Positions 29,061 through 42,559 of a stretch of 64,000 nt of DNA are shown in pieces. Every line of letters begins with the position of its first letter. The first letter of the stretch is position 1. The notes under the pieces are model-generated. The model was not told the origin of the DNA, did not search any database, and worked only from the letters and a program-made list of their open reading frames with translations. Origin of the DNA: Trichostrongylus colubriformis (taxonomy: Eukaryota > Nematoda > Chromadorea > Rhabditida > Trichostrongylidae); NCBI GenBank assembly GCA_963978905.1, contig OZ022259.1, forward strand, positions 55,074,727 to 55,138,726, in the 5' to 3' direction. The position numbers were made by a program, and so were the translations under genes.

Positions 29061-31189
29061 TTCACATTATGGACGTGAAAATCTTTCGAGATGCCAAGAT
29101 TCCTGATGGCATGAATTCTAATGCTTCGAGCAGAAAAATTTTCTCACTGTTCACCACAGCTATTGCATCAGTTTTCAGAAACTCCTTCGGCCCTAATTTT
29201 CCCTGATGACCTTTTTGGGTACCGTTATTTAAAGAAGTCCCGAATTCCGAACGATGGGCGGGGCCACGATAATTTAATCTTTCCGCCAAAGCAATTCACA
29301 GATGATTTCTTTCTGTATAAGATGATGTACACACTGGTCAGCTTGCAGCTCACAATACCGCTGTTGGTCTCAACGATGCGGCGAGATCCGAACATTTGCA
29401 TGATCTCAGCCAGCAGTAGCTTCAAGCATGTTTCATGCGGCGATATCTCTTTGGCTTTCTATAGCAGCCTCGATTGATTATCCAAAATAGCTGATGACAG
29501 CACTGCATGTTGACAACTTTCGCGAACAGCAGGGTCCTAGTCTTAACGGTTCATGAGTTGCAATCATTACAGAGAAGATCTAACAAGGAACGTTCTTCTG
29601 CACAGCTTTGAAACGCTGAGAAACTGTGTAACGGTACTACTTCTCTGCTTGTGTCGCAGCCAATGAGGTCATATACCGTCGATAGCCTGACCACATTGGG
29701 TAGCACCAGAAGTATCGAAGAGGTGTTAAAGACAAACGTGGCACGGCACGTGGCTAACAACCTCGCACTACAACATGATCTCCATGTATAGCTTCGTAGG
29801 GGGTGTGTTGCAAGTGTCCCGATTTCTAGAGGTCGGCACCGAATTGGGTCGCCGCGCTTCGTGAATTGTCCGAATGGTGGCGTGTTTTCCTTCTGGGCTC
29901 TCCCAGATTTGCCTAAGCCTTTTAAAGGGAGGAGCTTTGGCAGCGTGTTTTTACCTGTCTTTACCTGATTTCAATCCGCCGCGCAACCTGACCTGACCTC
30001 AGCAGTCGGAACACTTGCATCCACCCCTTCGTAGGGCTCCAAAATACACCCCATATCCGTCGACTTCTTTTGATTTTTTGGCTCAGTGGTTACCGGTTGG
30101 GCTATCGCACTGTACTGTGCGAATAGCACAATAGAGTTAGTAATGAAGTCGTTGATACTGACCAACCGATATATCGCGGACGTCCAGATCGCACAGTTTC
30201 ACACTGTGATAAGTGCAGTACTGAGCGTTAGCCCAACTTGGATCTATACAAGTGCCTATCACTATTTTGAGTCCCACGTAAATCAGCAGTCAAAACAACC
30301 CGTTGCTAAGGGGAACCGGAGTACAAAGTGTGTTAACATGCTGAGCAGCAGGTGCTTTAAAGACAGCGTTAGGGGAAATTCGGACGAAAAGTGAAAGAAA
30401 TAGTGAATCTGGAAGTCAGATGCCTAGTAACAGGACAGTGACAAAAAGCGAATGGAAATGGACAAAAACCCGAGAGTAGACCCCTTCTCTCGTTGATCCC
30501 CAACGCGGACGACCTTTCCGTCAAAAGGCGGATACTCCGAACGAAATTTCCATTGGCATGCTGCCAGGTAAACACAAGGGAATATTTGGAAATAGGACAG
30601 CATCTTTCTCCTGGAGTGAGCTTCAGGCTAAAACTACGAAAGCGAGCTGCAATACCTTCGATCTCACCGCACATCCTTGGCCGCTCTCATGGTAGCCGAC
30701 CAGCTATCACGTCGATAGGAAGCGGGGTCGATGATCCAAAAGCGGCAGCTCCTATCCGTTGCGCCGTTTCTATGGCTCGGAGGAGCACTTTTTCACCGGG
30801 ATTGCGCGATAGATAGCCTTCTTAAGCTCACAGTTTCCATGTAAGTAAGTTTTTTCACGGATTTCCCAATAACCACATTGCCCCTCATGCTGTCTTTAAG
30901 CAATTGGCTGTCGATAATCTAGTCAATTATGCGTATCGCAGCGCTGAAGAACACACTTTTTGGAGGCCAGGATGATTAAGCGGTCGATATCTCTTGTTGG
31001 TATCGACGATCAATGTCAATAGATCAAGAACGAAATTTGTTCAGTCACTAACCAACCACTACTTTACATGGTCTAGCGGTCAATACCCAGTAGAAAAAGA
31101 ACGACGCCAGTTCGGTCAACAAATTAGTGAAACTTGCAAAAGAGATTTGAGGTGAATACGGGACGCATGCTTGGTTTGTTTTTCAGAGT
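29061..31189. other. No supported gene
   Basis: Minus frames at 29,062-29,425 and 30,369-30,674 are open for 66-101 codons but unrecognised. The 'gggctatcgcactgtactgtgcgaat' repeat (30,097) also occurs at 2,413 and 3,112. Confidence 0.4.
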
Positions 31190-31425
31190 AAAATGTAGTG
31201 GGTGCTATCGCAATGGGGAAGGGGGCATCTAATAAAAAGTTGCTTATTTAAGCATCGTGGAGAGATCCTTGAGGGGTCATCCTGCACATTATGGAGTACA
31301 CATTATGGAGTATAGTTTTGCCTAAGCCCTAACAGAGGAAACAAGGGGTTCCTCTCTCCCTTTAGGCTTAGGCAAAATAATGTACGTAGTGGGATGCCCC
31401 CGCCCCATTGAGCACCATGTAGTGT
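31190..31425. mobile_element. Small inverted-repeat MITE with internal hairpin
   Basis: ATGTAGTGGGTGCT..CAATGGGG at the left pairs with CCCCATTGAGCACCATG at the right, and a second inner pair (TTTTGCCTAAGCCCTAA / TTTAGGCTTAGGCAAAA, 31,313-31,377) sits inside. Confidence 0.7.
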
Positions 31426-34197
31426 TTTAATTAATTGCCGTTTTGGTCAAATTTTGTTGGCGGACCTACCCCTTCGCCAGCCTGAATCAGCCCCATTCTC
31501 AGATACCCAAAATTTGAACACTTTTGTTCCTAGAGCAAAAAAATCTTTTCCATCACTCCCCTGTGATGCGTACAGCACTATGCGATAGCTGACTTATTCT
31601 TGCAATTACTATGGAAATGTAAGAACTCACATCGTTGGATTTACTCTTCGAATGCGACGCTTTTACGGCGTTCGCTGAGTTCTGCAGATATATTAGTAGA
31701 TTATACCGAAACTGGCTGAGTTCAATTTGCAGTCTCACTCAATGGCAAAGGGGTGTTTCAAGAATAAATTCCTTTTCTCATCGGGATAGGATGAGGAAAA
31801 TAGGATATAGCTTGTAGGATGTATGACGGAGATATAGAAGATAGGATATACCCTGCTTCGGATGTGCATATGATGTAGAATTGGATAACCCTGCTGGGGA
31901 TACACACACCCAAACACAATACCCAAATGTATCTATATGCTTGCATAGACTGCATAGGTAAATCAGAGAATTACTGCGAAATTATTTCCCTCCCTCTTTC
32001 TCTTGTCCCCCTCATTACACAGTAAGAAACCGAGGGGAATAACAATCGCGCTAGAGTGAAAATTCATCCCTCCCATATTGAAGGAGCACAACCTCCTCGT
32101 CGAAAATTCCTGGATCTGTATGCGATCCCGAGCGAAATCAAGTACGAATAGCACGGAACACGAAATTGTAGGGCTCTAACCACTCTCTCTAACTAATTTC
32201 GGCATCGATATTTGTTCAGTACTTCTGTCGAGAGTCCTGAGTAAAGCATTTTATGAACATACGAAAAATCCCGACCAGGGGGAAAGAGGCTTACAGAGTC
32301 CCCACCTTGGTAGTGGATGCCACGCTTAACAGTTCATGTTGGTAACATGTCTCGCTTTCAAGAACCAACTAACCAACAGTGGCATCGTTCCACTCCAGCA
32401 GTGGTGAGATGTCTACTTCTCTTATTCGGATTTTCAGATGCTTTCTCGGTTTTCGTGTTTGGCTGTTCAGGAGACAACAAGGCTGGTGCACAGCACTGCG
32501 CACTTCACATAACTTGATAATATTGCAAAATAGACTCAATTCATCGCTGGCAGTTTATAATGAGCCGGGTTTACATCCCGCCATGTGATATGCTCAATGT
32601 TGTGCAATGCTGGTATATTAGTAAGGATCGGTTTGAGAAAGAACGGCGGAAAAACTGACTGTAAAAATAGTGAGGTATGCGCATATTATCGAAATCAGAC
32701 ACTTTTCGCTAACTTCGGAAATTATTGAGCAGCTTAACACGTTGATAGGACACTCAAATTCAAAACAAACTTATGAAGCCACATTACCTTATGAAAATTG
32801 CAGAAAACAGTCGGTTTACACTCAGAATAGAGAGAATACACTTGGAAAGTCCCTCTTCCCTGACCTCGAAACGAGTGCACCGAACACACCTAATATGACG
32901 GTACATATTCCTTCGGTTACAACAAAGTTTGAATCAAGTCTTGTTCATCAGTGTTCAGTTCTTATCACCCACCCGCTGATGTCCCTCTACCACTCCCACA
33001 ACACTCCAGGAAATTGAAATTGAGCGATTGCTGGTATGGAGTTATGAATTTCCGGTCAAGCATACAGACACACACACAGACAGACGCTTAGTCGCTTGTA
33101 TATAGAAGGATGTTTTAACAATGAGCCACTTTAGGCTTCTGAGGAAGACGATTTCGTTGAAAGTTTAACTCTAATATAAGAAGACGGGGAGGTTGTGCTC
33201 GGCCTGTGGGGACCTAAGAGTACAGTAGTCGAAGCTTTCCAATAGCTCCTCACTACACCAAAAGCTTCTGGTCTTTTGTAAGATTATATTTAACAGAAAA
33301 TTTTTTCGTCGTGCGTTTGGGTGTGTGTGGTGTGTCCGCGATAACATATCATGCATCTTGAAACGTGAAGTGACATCCCTTGTTTATCTCACACTGAGCC
33401 TTAGCAGTAATAGGTCGAAACTACACTGTATCCGCATGATGACAAATGACGCAACTGACGTTTTTGGCACTTCTCTAATGCTGAAGAAGCCTCACACGGT
33501 GCCGCAAAACTGCGAAACTCACCATTGTTGATAAAAGATACGGGGTTAGTAGATTAGTAGTACGCGATTGTTTGTAGCAGCAGCCACCATTGAACCTCAC
33601 CCGTCATCATCTAACTCCTGCAAGGAATACACTGATACGTGAGAGTGGCAACCCAGACATGTAAAAAGAATGATAAGCCATGGTCGGGAGGAAGACGCGA
33701 CTTCACTTTACAAGTCACAAGCTCCCATGTACGTGATCCGCGTACATACTTTACAGAGTGATGACAGAAGCAGGGCGTGGTTGCATTCAAAGACAGCGAG
33801 GCAGTATGGCACGGGCACAGGCTTCGAGGAAACGCAGCCACGCACTGCCGCCGGTACCGCAAAGAATGAACGCAGCCTAAAAACGTACCATGAATGCTTC
33901 CACGACCCTTCCACAGCAGATAATGGCGGGCGCTTTTTCCGTGTGAAGGAACGGCATGTCAATTTTGACCTATGTTGAGAAAGGTGAAGGAACTGTGACA
34001 TGAGTGAAACAAGTTTCAAGTGCAAAAAGGGCTTTCTTAGTGAAAATGGTTCACCCACCCAGAGCTTCCTACCTCGCAAAGCTTAGGCTAAACTCACATC
34101 CTGAACTTTTGCGGTCTTTACGAGTAAACGGGCAATGGTGCGCGAACATTATCATTGAGTCATAGAAAGTAAAGAAGAGTCCCCCTACCAACCCGGG
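31426..34197. other. No supported gene
   Basis: The plus frame 32,670-33,017 runs into a minisatellite-type tail (GAATTTCCGGTCAAGC, CACACACAGACAGACG, TTGTATATAGAAGG), so it is repeat-derived. Nothing else is recognisable. Confidence 0.4.
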
Positions 34198-34418
34198 TGG
34201 GGTCCACGAGGTCGAATTTCCGCGCGGCCGCGCGCCATGAGCGGCACGGCGGGTGCGAGTGCCAGTGGCAGGGCATGGCAGCCTTCAAGCGAGGCAGTGT
34301 GGCATGAGTGGAAAGCGCAGACGTGACGCAGTCACGCACGGCAGGGCGACCAAGGGCAATCGATACGGCGAGTCGTACGGGGGCGCCGCGAAGCGGAAAT
34401 TCGACCTCGTGGACCCCA
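34198..34418. mobile_element. Inverted-repeat MITE, GGTCGAAATTCC family (copy 2)
   Basis: TGGGGTCCACGAGGTCGAAT at the left pairs with ATTCGACCTCGTGGACCCCA at the right; interior is GC-rich. Confidence 0.85.
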
Positions 34419-34439
34419 CTCTCCCAACCCACACTTACC

Positions 34440-34770
34440 TAATTCGCTTAGTATGTCTGTGTGTGCCTGTTTGTCCGTCTGTCTGCCATGAAAGTCATAT
34501 CTCGCGTCGCAGTAAAGCTAGGACCATGAATTTTACAAATGATGTGGGGTGGGGTCTTTTGCGGAGTGGGACGGGGACATTGATGGTGAGAGGTCCAGCT
34601 TGATAACGGTTGAAAAGATTTGATAAGGAGCATGAGAAGGCAAATGTCGTCATATTCGTTTCGCCTTTCGCGTTGATCCAGGAGCGCTGACACTCATGGG
34701 TGTTTATCAGGGTGGGGGAGCATGAGAAAGGAAATATCACCAAGGCCGTTCGCTTTTGCGGCTAACAGTG
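34440..34770 (-). repeat. ~140-bp minisatellite, minus-strand array
   Basis: Reverse orientation of the same unit: the tail end (AGACAAACAGGCACACACAG on the minus strand) lies at 34,460, followed by two to three units up to about 34,770. Confidence 0.8.
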
Positions 34771-34879
34771 TTCACATGCGCAGGTATTGTAGGGTACGGA
34801 GGCCTATGGTATTGTTGGGTTCAGGGACACAGCGAAACTGATAACGGCTTACAGTGGCTGAAAAGAACAGCTGGGTCGC

Positions 34880-35200
34880 TTGCTACTACTATACGACCGC
34901 TTTAGCAAAGGCATTTGATGCTAAATGCCATTGGGTGAACATATTTTGTTTATGTTCTGATATCACTGACCGATCTATCAACCTCTGAATTGCCTAGCGT
35001 TCCAAAAATGGTGCATCTCTCTTGTTACTGCGATCTACATTGATAACCATGATACAACCTATATTTGTGATAGAAAAGCAAGCGGTTAACTCGGAATCAT
35101 TTTCTAATGCGGTACTGGCAGCAACACTGGATTTCGACCGCTAGGCTATGTAAAATTTCAAATAGTGACATGTTCACGAAAATGATAAACGTCGATGATC
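34880..35200 (-). repeat. Dispersed repeat, reverse copy at the left edge of the segmental duplication
   Basis: Complement of 3,270-3,550. The start of segmental copy A lies inside it, so the repeat could have mediated the duplication. Confidence 0.65.
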
Positions 35201-36005
35201 GGGATATGGACCTACCATTAATGTGTAGGAATTAGATATTCAGCAAGTGAACAAACTGTTACCAATCCATGCAATCGAATACAAAACTGCCGATCTTTAA
35301 ACTATCCAAACTCTCAATGATGACCTAAACCAGTTGGCTGGCGTACACTGCAGCGCGCGATTCATGTCGATGACGTGAGATGCAAAGCGACTGAAGTATA
35401 CCGAAATGCTTTTTTATTGCGCCATTTTCTCTGCTTTTTTTCAGTTCAATAGCTCAGCTGAAAGCAGAGGAAAAAAATTTCCACTTGGTTCGATACACAA
35501 CTACGGTCGCGCCGATCGAACCCATTTTGCACAACATCGCCATGAATCGCGCGCAGAGTATGCGCCCGCCAACTGGCAATTGAAAAGAGCTTTTTACCAT
35601 TACGGCTTAGCATTGCTGTGAGGCAATTTCTTTGCGATAATGCTGCATTGTCAGTGCCAATGAGGGTGAGGTATCCTTCGGAGAACTCAACACCTGAGTG
35701 ACAAGATGAACGTTGCACTGATACATTTCCTTGATTACCATTCACCAGTAAGTCCGCAGATTATACGAATAATCACTTCCTGAAACAGGGCTTCTACAAA
35801 ATGTCCTCCCTCATCGGAATAGTACTGCACTATGGTCTTAATTCCAGGGAGGGGGTCTTCCATAATCTTAAGGCACTTCGGTGTTAGAATACCAATTATG
35901 ATGCACCGTCAACCAAACGACGAGATGGGATGGTTGGATTTCAACAAACTATGACTGAAATAGAGACTTCAGTACTAATATACTTCCTACAAGTCAGTAT
36001 ACAGG

Positions 36006-36206
36006 GTGGCTGTGATGTATGGAATGCCACGTTTCACGTTCGAATCCCAAGCTAGGGATCACATAAACGAAAAAATCTTGCTGGAAGAAGAAGATGAAGG
36101 ACCACCATATCATCACTATATCATAAAGTGCTCCAAGTTCGATTCCTTTGACTTGATGCTCGTCTTCAAACGCTCGAAAACGGGGTCAACAGTGCACCGC
36201 AAGTGA
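36006..36206 (+). CDS. Unassigned acidic ORF in a segment present only in copy A
   Basis: The frame (67 codons) contains NEKILLEEEDEGPPYHHYII and VFKRSKTGSTVHRK. A possible acceptor (CTACAAGTCAG) lies just upstream. Segmental copy B lacks this stretch (about 35.6-36.9 kb), so there is no comparison. Function unknown; it could be chance. Confidence 0.18.
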   Translation: MAVMYGMPRFTFESQARDHINEKILLEEEDEGPPYHHYIIKCSKFDSFDLMLVFKRSKTGSTVHRK

Positions 36207-37415
36207 TCGACGTCAATATCGGTCTACGCCCATCCTCAGAGTGGAAGGAGATCCTTTCTTCTCACCTCCCAGACTCCACACACAGATACGCCCATCGACT
36301 TGATGTATAACGAGAAGAATAATCAAAAATGCTGCAGCACTCATTGATACGTGTCCAGCACAGCACTGTTCGATATGGTGCTACAAAAAGGAGCGATTCC
36401 GGTGGTGGAACGAGGAAAGAGAGCTCAGTGGCTCAGAGCAAGAGGTTGTCCATTGAATCGCCTTTTGGTAGATTTCCGAGTTCATGTGCGACACAACATT
36501 CATTACTGGCGGGCACCCTTGATCCATTCACGAAGGTTTGAAGATCTGCATCAAAGTGGAAGAATCGAAATTCGTGCACCTTTTGTGACATAATGATCGT
36601 CAAGTTGCCTTTTATATCCAGTTAGACAGTGCCCAGAGTTTGCGATTGCGGTCAGGAGATCAGGTGGAAAGGATAAGATACCTAACTGGTGAATAACACG
36701 CCTTACCGTTCAATCACCTAATCGATAACTATCATTTTCTTCCTGTCTGTTCGCCTGAATCGCGAACTCTGGGCAATGCATGAAAATTATTTGTTCATTT
36801 GATACCGGCCTTGAAAGTTACTAGTAAAATCACGGTGTTCACGTGTCACTAATACTTATAGAAGGTCAACTGAATGTGCAAGAAATGTTTCACTTCACGA
36901 GCGAACCCCTCACCAACATTCAGTAGAGCCATAAAATCGGTAGAGCCATAAAAGTAAAGCATGGTGTCGAGAAAATTACCCACTTCACTGCCATTTCCTT
37001 TCTAGGCCTCTACCTATGCTCTTCACCGTGCATCGAAGAATAGTGGGGGTGAAATTTGGCAAATTGGGCTTTCCCACAACCACTCTTTCAAACACCCAGC
37101 GATGCCCATCGCTAGTTCTTAGATCCAGATCAACAAGCGTTTGTTCATGTGAAAACAGTTAAAACTACATTTTGCTCCCACAGTACCATTCCCTCCACCT
37201 TGCCCTATCATGATGCGGAGGACAAATATCTGAGGAAAGTAGGAAGAGGTTTTGAGCTCCTCCATGCCTTGCTATTGATGCTGCGCACACACAATACGTA
37301 GATTGCTCAACCCAGACCAGCGAATAACTTGCCTCTCGCGGTGACCCAATTCAAATGTCCTGGCGCGCACAATCATCCACCATTCGTCGGCTAGTGAATT
37401 ACTTACTTGAGGGGG

Positions 37416-37423
37416 TATAAATA
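37416..37423 (+). promoter_or_regulatory. TATA-like box, copy A
   Basis: GGTATAAATATAC, kept in copy B at 48,061. It lies about 170 bp upstream of the possible small ORF. Significance uncertain. Confidence 0.25.
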
Positions 37424-37587
37424 TACTTATGCTTAGCTAGCCTACCTCTACAGAACATTACATGCCTCTATGTCGATTCGAATGAATTACGCTTCTCGAA
37501 GAATATCCATGACCACTCCACTATTGTACCTTTTCGAATAACAGATAGGAGCTGTTCATCCAAAAACTTTCGAGCGCTCCACGACCA

Positions 37588-37738
37588 ATGTTTTGGTTGG
37601 CGAAATTAGAAGTCGAAATGGCAACGGTGAAGAGCAAGCAAATGAAAGGACCTATATTTCAAGTGGAGACTATTGTTTTCCCCACTCCTGGACTTTTCTT
37701 GACAGAATTCAGCGATACTCTCTAGTTGGAACAGATAA
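37588..37738 (+). CDS. Possible two-exon small ORF, segmental copy A
   Basis: This is the counterpart of 48,233-48,393. Exon 1 is 37,588-37,662 (25 codons), the donor would be GTGGAG, the acceptor TTTCTTGACAG, and exon 2 37,706-37,738 gives NSAILSSWNR and TAA. Relative to copy B, 9 bases are missing in frame and a GT dinucleotide is lost at the donor. Weak support; it may be a decayed copy. Confidence 0.2.
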
Positions 37739-39714
37739 TGACGAGGGATCCTCGAACGAATGGAGCGCTTTTTAAAGGAGCCCACATTTCATCGCAAAGG
37801 TGACGCTTGCTGTCGTAACCCAGCGCTTAAATAGAATGAAAACGAAAAGAACTCAAGCATGCCCCTCACTAAGTTATTGTTCGAAGTTCGCTTTCAAGGC
37901 GAAAGGTCACATATCGATCAACGATTCAAACGATTACGATACGTCTTGATCAGGTGAATGGTACGCCTGAATCACCTGAATCGCGCGAATCGCCTGAATC
38001 GCGAGCTCATTCTAACCTTCGGAGCAGCGTAGCACATGAGAAACCACGACTGGTTTGCAGAATACGATTGTGAACCTCAGGTCACCTTTTCATAACATTT
38101 CATAGCCGACGGGTGTTTCACAATTCGTATGGATGTTTTCAGAGTGGGTGGTTTACTTCCATAACGAATTCCATTGTTATCATAGAAATCTGTCAACTAC
38201 TGATTTGAGGTCCTAGTAGAAGCCGTTCTATCTGTCAGCATAGCGATTGCCGTACCATGTTCTAAATCAAAACATCCCAAACCGCCCAGGACAAGGCCGG
38301 TAAGTTCTCGTCTACTTTGAGTACAATTTTTGTTACCAAAAGTACGTCCCCTCTGAACACGTAATACAAGATATGGAGGTCAGTTACCATCAAAGGTCTT
38401 GGTAGTTACTCGTACACTCACCAATGATTACGGCTGAATTCAAGAATACTGGCGTCGTGACAGGTCGCGATTGACACAATCATACGCCACACATTTCCCA
38501 CAGTAGTACGATTATGTGTCGTCACGAGCGAGTACACCGAGGTACATATCGTGGAGCTTGCGTTGCGGGTGCGTGACATCAATCGCAAATCGCAGTCGCC
38601 CGATTACGCCAAGGCAGCCAAAGAGGCTAACGCGTCATCAGGCATGATTCCACCCTAATCTTCATCCGCAGATTTCTGTGAATGGAATGAGATTGAGGGG
38701 TGATTGTCGATCGAGCCGCGTGAGATCGGAGCGCTCTTCGGTAGGAAAAAAACTTACCGACAAGCGCATGCGGTACATGATGCGTGACGTCGCAGCCACC
38801 GCGCGACGCTACCGAAGCCGATGGCCTGCGCTGCTACCGTTGCGATTCAGTGGGTGTGTTCTTGGTGTAACCTTTCTACGTATGCATCACGTGGCTCTTT
38901 TCCTACTCTGTGCCTCCACGCATGTTTAGTCAGACGGATGAACACGAACGATTCTCAAGCCCCTGGAAATCCTACGTTCCCAGACTGAAGCGAACCAAGA
39001 CGATTGGTCAGAGCCACAGCAGCAAAAAAAACCATCTCTGGCAATTATCACATAATAAAGCTTGCCGAAGCAAGTTCTCGTGCACTCGTCTTTGCTCTAT
39101 TAGTAAAGTGCCAGCCAGCAAGGCTACTCTCCTTGGAGAGCAATGGCTCTAGCACAGGCCATCACCAGCTATCGCGCCGGGAGCGCTCGCCGGTTGGTAT
39201 TTCCGTAGAGCATCTTCAAGGTACCACAGCAGATGAGGAAAAAACACGTGTATAAGCAGCGCCATAGTGGGGGAGTTTGCAACACGGGGGATCCGTGGGA
39301 TTTGCATTTCTGCATTTGCGCGAATGTGGAATTGCGGAAATGGATTGGATACGTATTAAATTCTGGCCTCCGTCCAGTCGAGAGAGAGCTAGAGAGAAGA
39401 TCATTCCACGGTTGTGCATTTCCACGATACTCACGATCGATACATATCTATGTCTTTTCCACATTTCTGCAAGAACGTAAACACACCATAAACGAAGCAA
39501 CCATCAGAACGCTGCTGAAGCGTAAAAATATTTTCGTATCCATTATTCATTTTCAGTCTAGAAGTGGTCTACGGTCGAGGTCTCTATCGAAATCACTGTG
39601 TAAGCATTTTTCCTTTGATGCTACGGGCGTGATGGGGAGGAGCACCACTGAGTGCAATACGCCAGTCATGTCAAAGCAACATGCTTTCACGTATTTTTGA
39701 AGTTTTTAATATAT

Positions 39715-39980
39715 CACTTTTAGCTACATGATGTATCTCGCGTATCACGAGACGCGGTGAAGAGCGGGCCCACGTAGGACAATCTGAGCAGCACGACCTG
39801 TTATAAGATAATCTGATCAGCAGATAGATGTAATCTAGCGAAAATAGCATACAGCTTTACTGGATTCATGCCCGTGCGAGTGGACTGATCTAATGGTGCA
39901 ACCATTAGCCCTAGGATTCGAAATCCTGCGATTGTATCCTTATGCTGTGACCCATTATAACACTGATCTGTTTCAGGCCT
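39715..39980. repeat. Three-copy repeat ('gatgtatctcgcgtatcacg'), copy in A
   Basis: Matches 50,420-50,670 in copy B and, more distantly, 55,270-55,490. A tail with CCGACACA..., then TCATATAGTAG, follows about 300-550 bp later in each. Confidence 0.7.
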
Positions 39981-40664
39981 TCTGTACGCTATTTGATTTC
40001 TGATTGAGCGGAGTATTACTTGTTAGGATGATTACAATTGCTTTCACATAGTCAAACTCACACAACATCGAATTTTTAGTGTAGACTGAGCTGTTCCCCT
40101 ACCAACCTCCTTGTGTTCCTTCTGTGCTGAATCCTAGTACGATGTAAGCAGGATTGATACTCCAAAACCGATTAGTTTTCCTAGCACCTAACTGTAGATT
40201 TCCTCTACCATCCCCTTATCAGAATCACTCAGTTAGAGATGGACAGACATACAAACTGACCGACACATAAACCGACTATTCGACACACGAAGTGGATGGA
40301 TCATATAGTAGAGAGATAGAGAAGGAAATGTGGGTTTCTATTCAAGCCACGGGAGGCGTCAGAATTAATGAAGCACATTAATGAAGCGTGATGCGACGCC
40401 TAACAAACAAAACTATTCACCTCCAATCATTCCCTCGTGGCCCAGGAGATAACCCTCGCTTCCCTACGTTGAAACTATGTAAAGGAATGCTTTTCGTCAA
40501 CATTCAACCGTGTCCTTCCCACGACCACAACACCTTCACTTTCACTTGTTTGCATATCAATTCCGAATATGATGAAGTTTGATTAAGCGCGTAATTTCAG
40601 CCGATTCGACATCGCCATTACCAACAGGTGAGTCACTTCGTCTCAGTTAGCGCTAAATGAGCCG

Positions 40665-41260
40665 GTGACCTTCTTCTTCTTCTCCCTAGTACCAAGCCAT
40701 CGCAGGGTTCGCAGTTCTTATCGGACGTCCCATTTATTCCCATCCAAGATATCCACCATCGTGGTCTTCACTTCGGTGTGCTCGCTTTCGATAACATCCC
40801 TCCACCTTTTCTTTGTGGTTCCGCGTGGTCGCTCCCCTTACGCTTTGAACGCTAGTACCTTTCTTATTTCTTTAGTCTTCTCGGCACGTGTCCGCACTCA
40901 TTGTCCACCACTGCTCCCTCAGCTTCAGCTGGACAGAAGCTGTCTGTATGATTGTTCTTACGTCCTCCTTCTTGACCCTGTCCAGTCGCGTCCAGCCATA
41001 TGCCCATCTCAACATCCTCATTTCAGCTGCCTGCAGCTGCCTTTCATGCACCTTTGTTACACGTCAGCATTCGCTACCGTGCAGCATTGCAAGCCTTACT
41101 TACCATTGTTCGGTAGACCTTGCCCTTAAGCGTCCTGGAGCACCGTACATAGCACAAGATTCCTACGGACTACCGCCATTTATTCCATGCCGCGCTTGCT
41201 TGGCCTTCACAGTCTCGTCCAGAAGCACCTTGACCAGATCTCCCTAGGAGGAGAGGGACT
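40665..41260 (-). mobile_element. LINE C-terminal relic (copy A)
   Basis: The minus frame carries EMRMLRWAYGWTRLDRVKKE, DVRTIIQTASVQLKLREQWW and, shifted, KRWRDV-like remains, which is the C-terminal tail of the same LINE as 42.56-43.33 kb. A MITE and other sequence separate the two parts. Confidence 0.65.
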
Positions 41261-42025
41261 TCAGACTGAACTGACCTTTCACACTTGCTACTTCGCACAT
41301 TCTCTAATTCTTTCGCTTTCGACTTTATAAAACCTCAACTCCAAAAATATTAAGCATTGAGATGATTTGCAAATGCACAAGAAGACATTCACAAAAATGA
41401 TGAGAAATGATAAAAGCTCATGAAATGGAAGAAAACAAAACAATTCGCACTTTTCTTGACACTGCTTCGTTTCATCTACCTCATATAAATTCCATAGTCA
41501 GATGAAAAGTATATAAGTCTGCGAAGAAGAGCAGTATGAAATACCGCCAATTCGTGCTTTTTTGCATAAGCATGATTCCAAGATCACCGTGTAGCAGCCC
41601 TCAAACCCTTCCACCACAAGCTCTTAGTAAGTTCTGTCCATAGTTACCTCTTCCCGTCAGCACTGCCCCACTGTACCCCGTGTATTTTCGATAGAGTTCC
41701 ATTATGGGGCGTGCCTTATTATGTTACTCCTCAATCATGCGCACGCACAACTCCATCATGAAGCTCCCTACTGCCACACCTTCTCTTCTTCATCTTAAAT
41801 ACCTCCGCTTTCATCAATGTTCATCCACACTTGCTCTTCCTTGTCCTTGTTTGATCTTCCTCTTTTCAGCGCCCTTATAACGAGTAGATATCCTCTCTAC
41901 ACGCCTACCCAGCCCTTTTTTTCGTTCATCCTTCCTACAAGCAAGAGCGTTTACTATGCAGATGTAATGAAGATCTCGCTCTAATACATGTCATGAACTA
42001 ACGAAGTCGCAGTCACTCCAGCTAA

Positions 42026-42484
42026 TTAAAGGCACACCACGCGATAATCAAAGTGGTCCCTACCTTTTGAGGGCAGGTAGACCCTGAGATGGCCGCGAAG
42101 ATTACACCCTTTTCGCGGTGCCACGGCTCACCACCGCCGCTCACGGCGTGGTCGATCTGGGCCGAGATGAGCCCATCGAGCCGAATCACACCCGGCTTAG
42201 ACGAGAGAGAACTTGCGATAAGACAAGATAAGGAGGCGATATCAATAGTGAAGGTAGCTTCAACAGGGAAGAACAGGTGATATCGAAGCATTTTGCGCGA
42301 TATCATCGAGGAGAAGCTCTTCTATAATCTCCAATACTCGTACGAGGGCTGAGGGCAGAGAGCTTTATTTTGGGTGGTTTTGAGGGGTTCCGATTCATTT
42401 TTCTTCACTAGTGGGTAGACCAGGGCCTCTACATCCTGTAACACGAGCGACAGCTCTCACAATTTTTCGCGTGGTGTGCCTTCA
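42026..42484. mobile_element. TTAA MITE, family 1-like (copy 3)
   Basis: Ends AAAGGCACACCACGCGATAA and TTTCGCGTGGTGTGCCTT match family 1; the flank is TTAA (42,026) and TTCA (42,481). The interior is only partly related. Lies between two halves of a LINE relic. Confidence 0.75.
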
Positions 42485-42559
42485 AGCAAGTTCAACCCGA
42501 AGGAAGGTGCGAAGTAACTTCCTCTAATTGCATTCCCCACTAAAGACCCACACCTTTCA

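Noticed and set aside
33708..34079. 123-codon minus ORF
   Set aside because: Overlaps an equally open plus frame and has no recognisable motif.
39895..39965. tRNA-like 'ggattcgaaatcct' stretch
   Set aside because: No acceptor stem or anticodon arm forms, and the copy-B equivalent (50,585-50,650) loses the motif.
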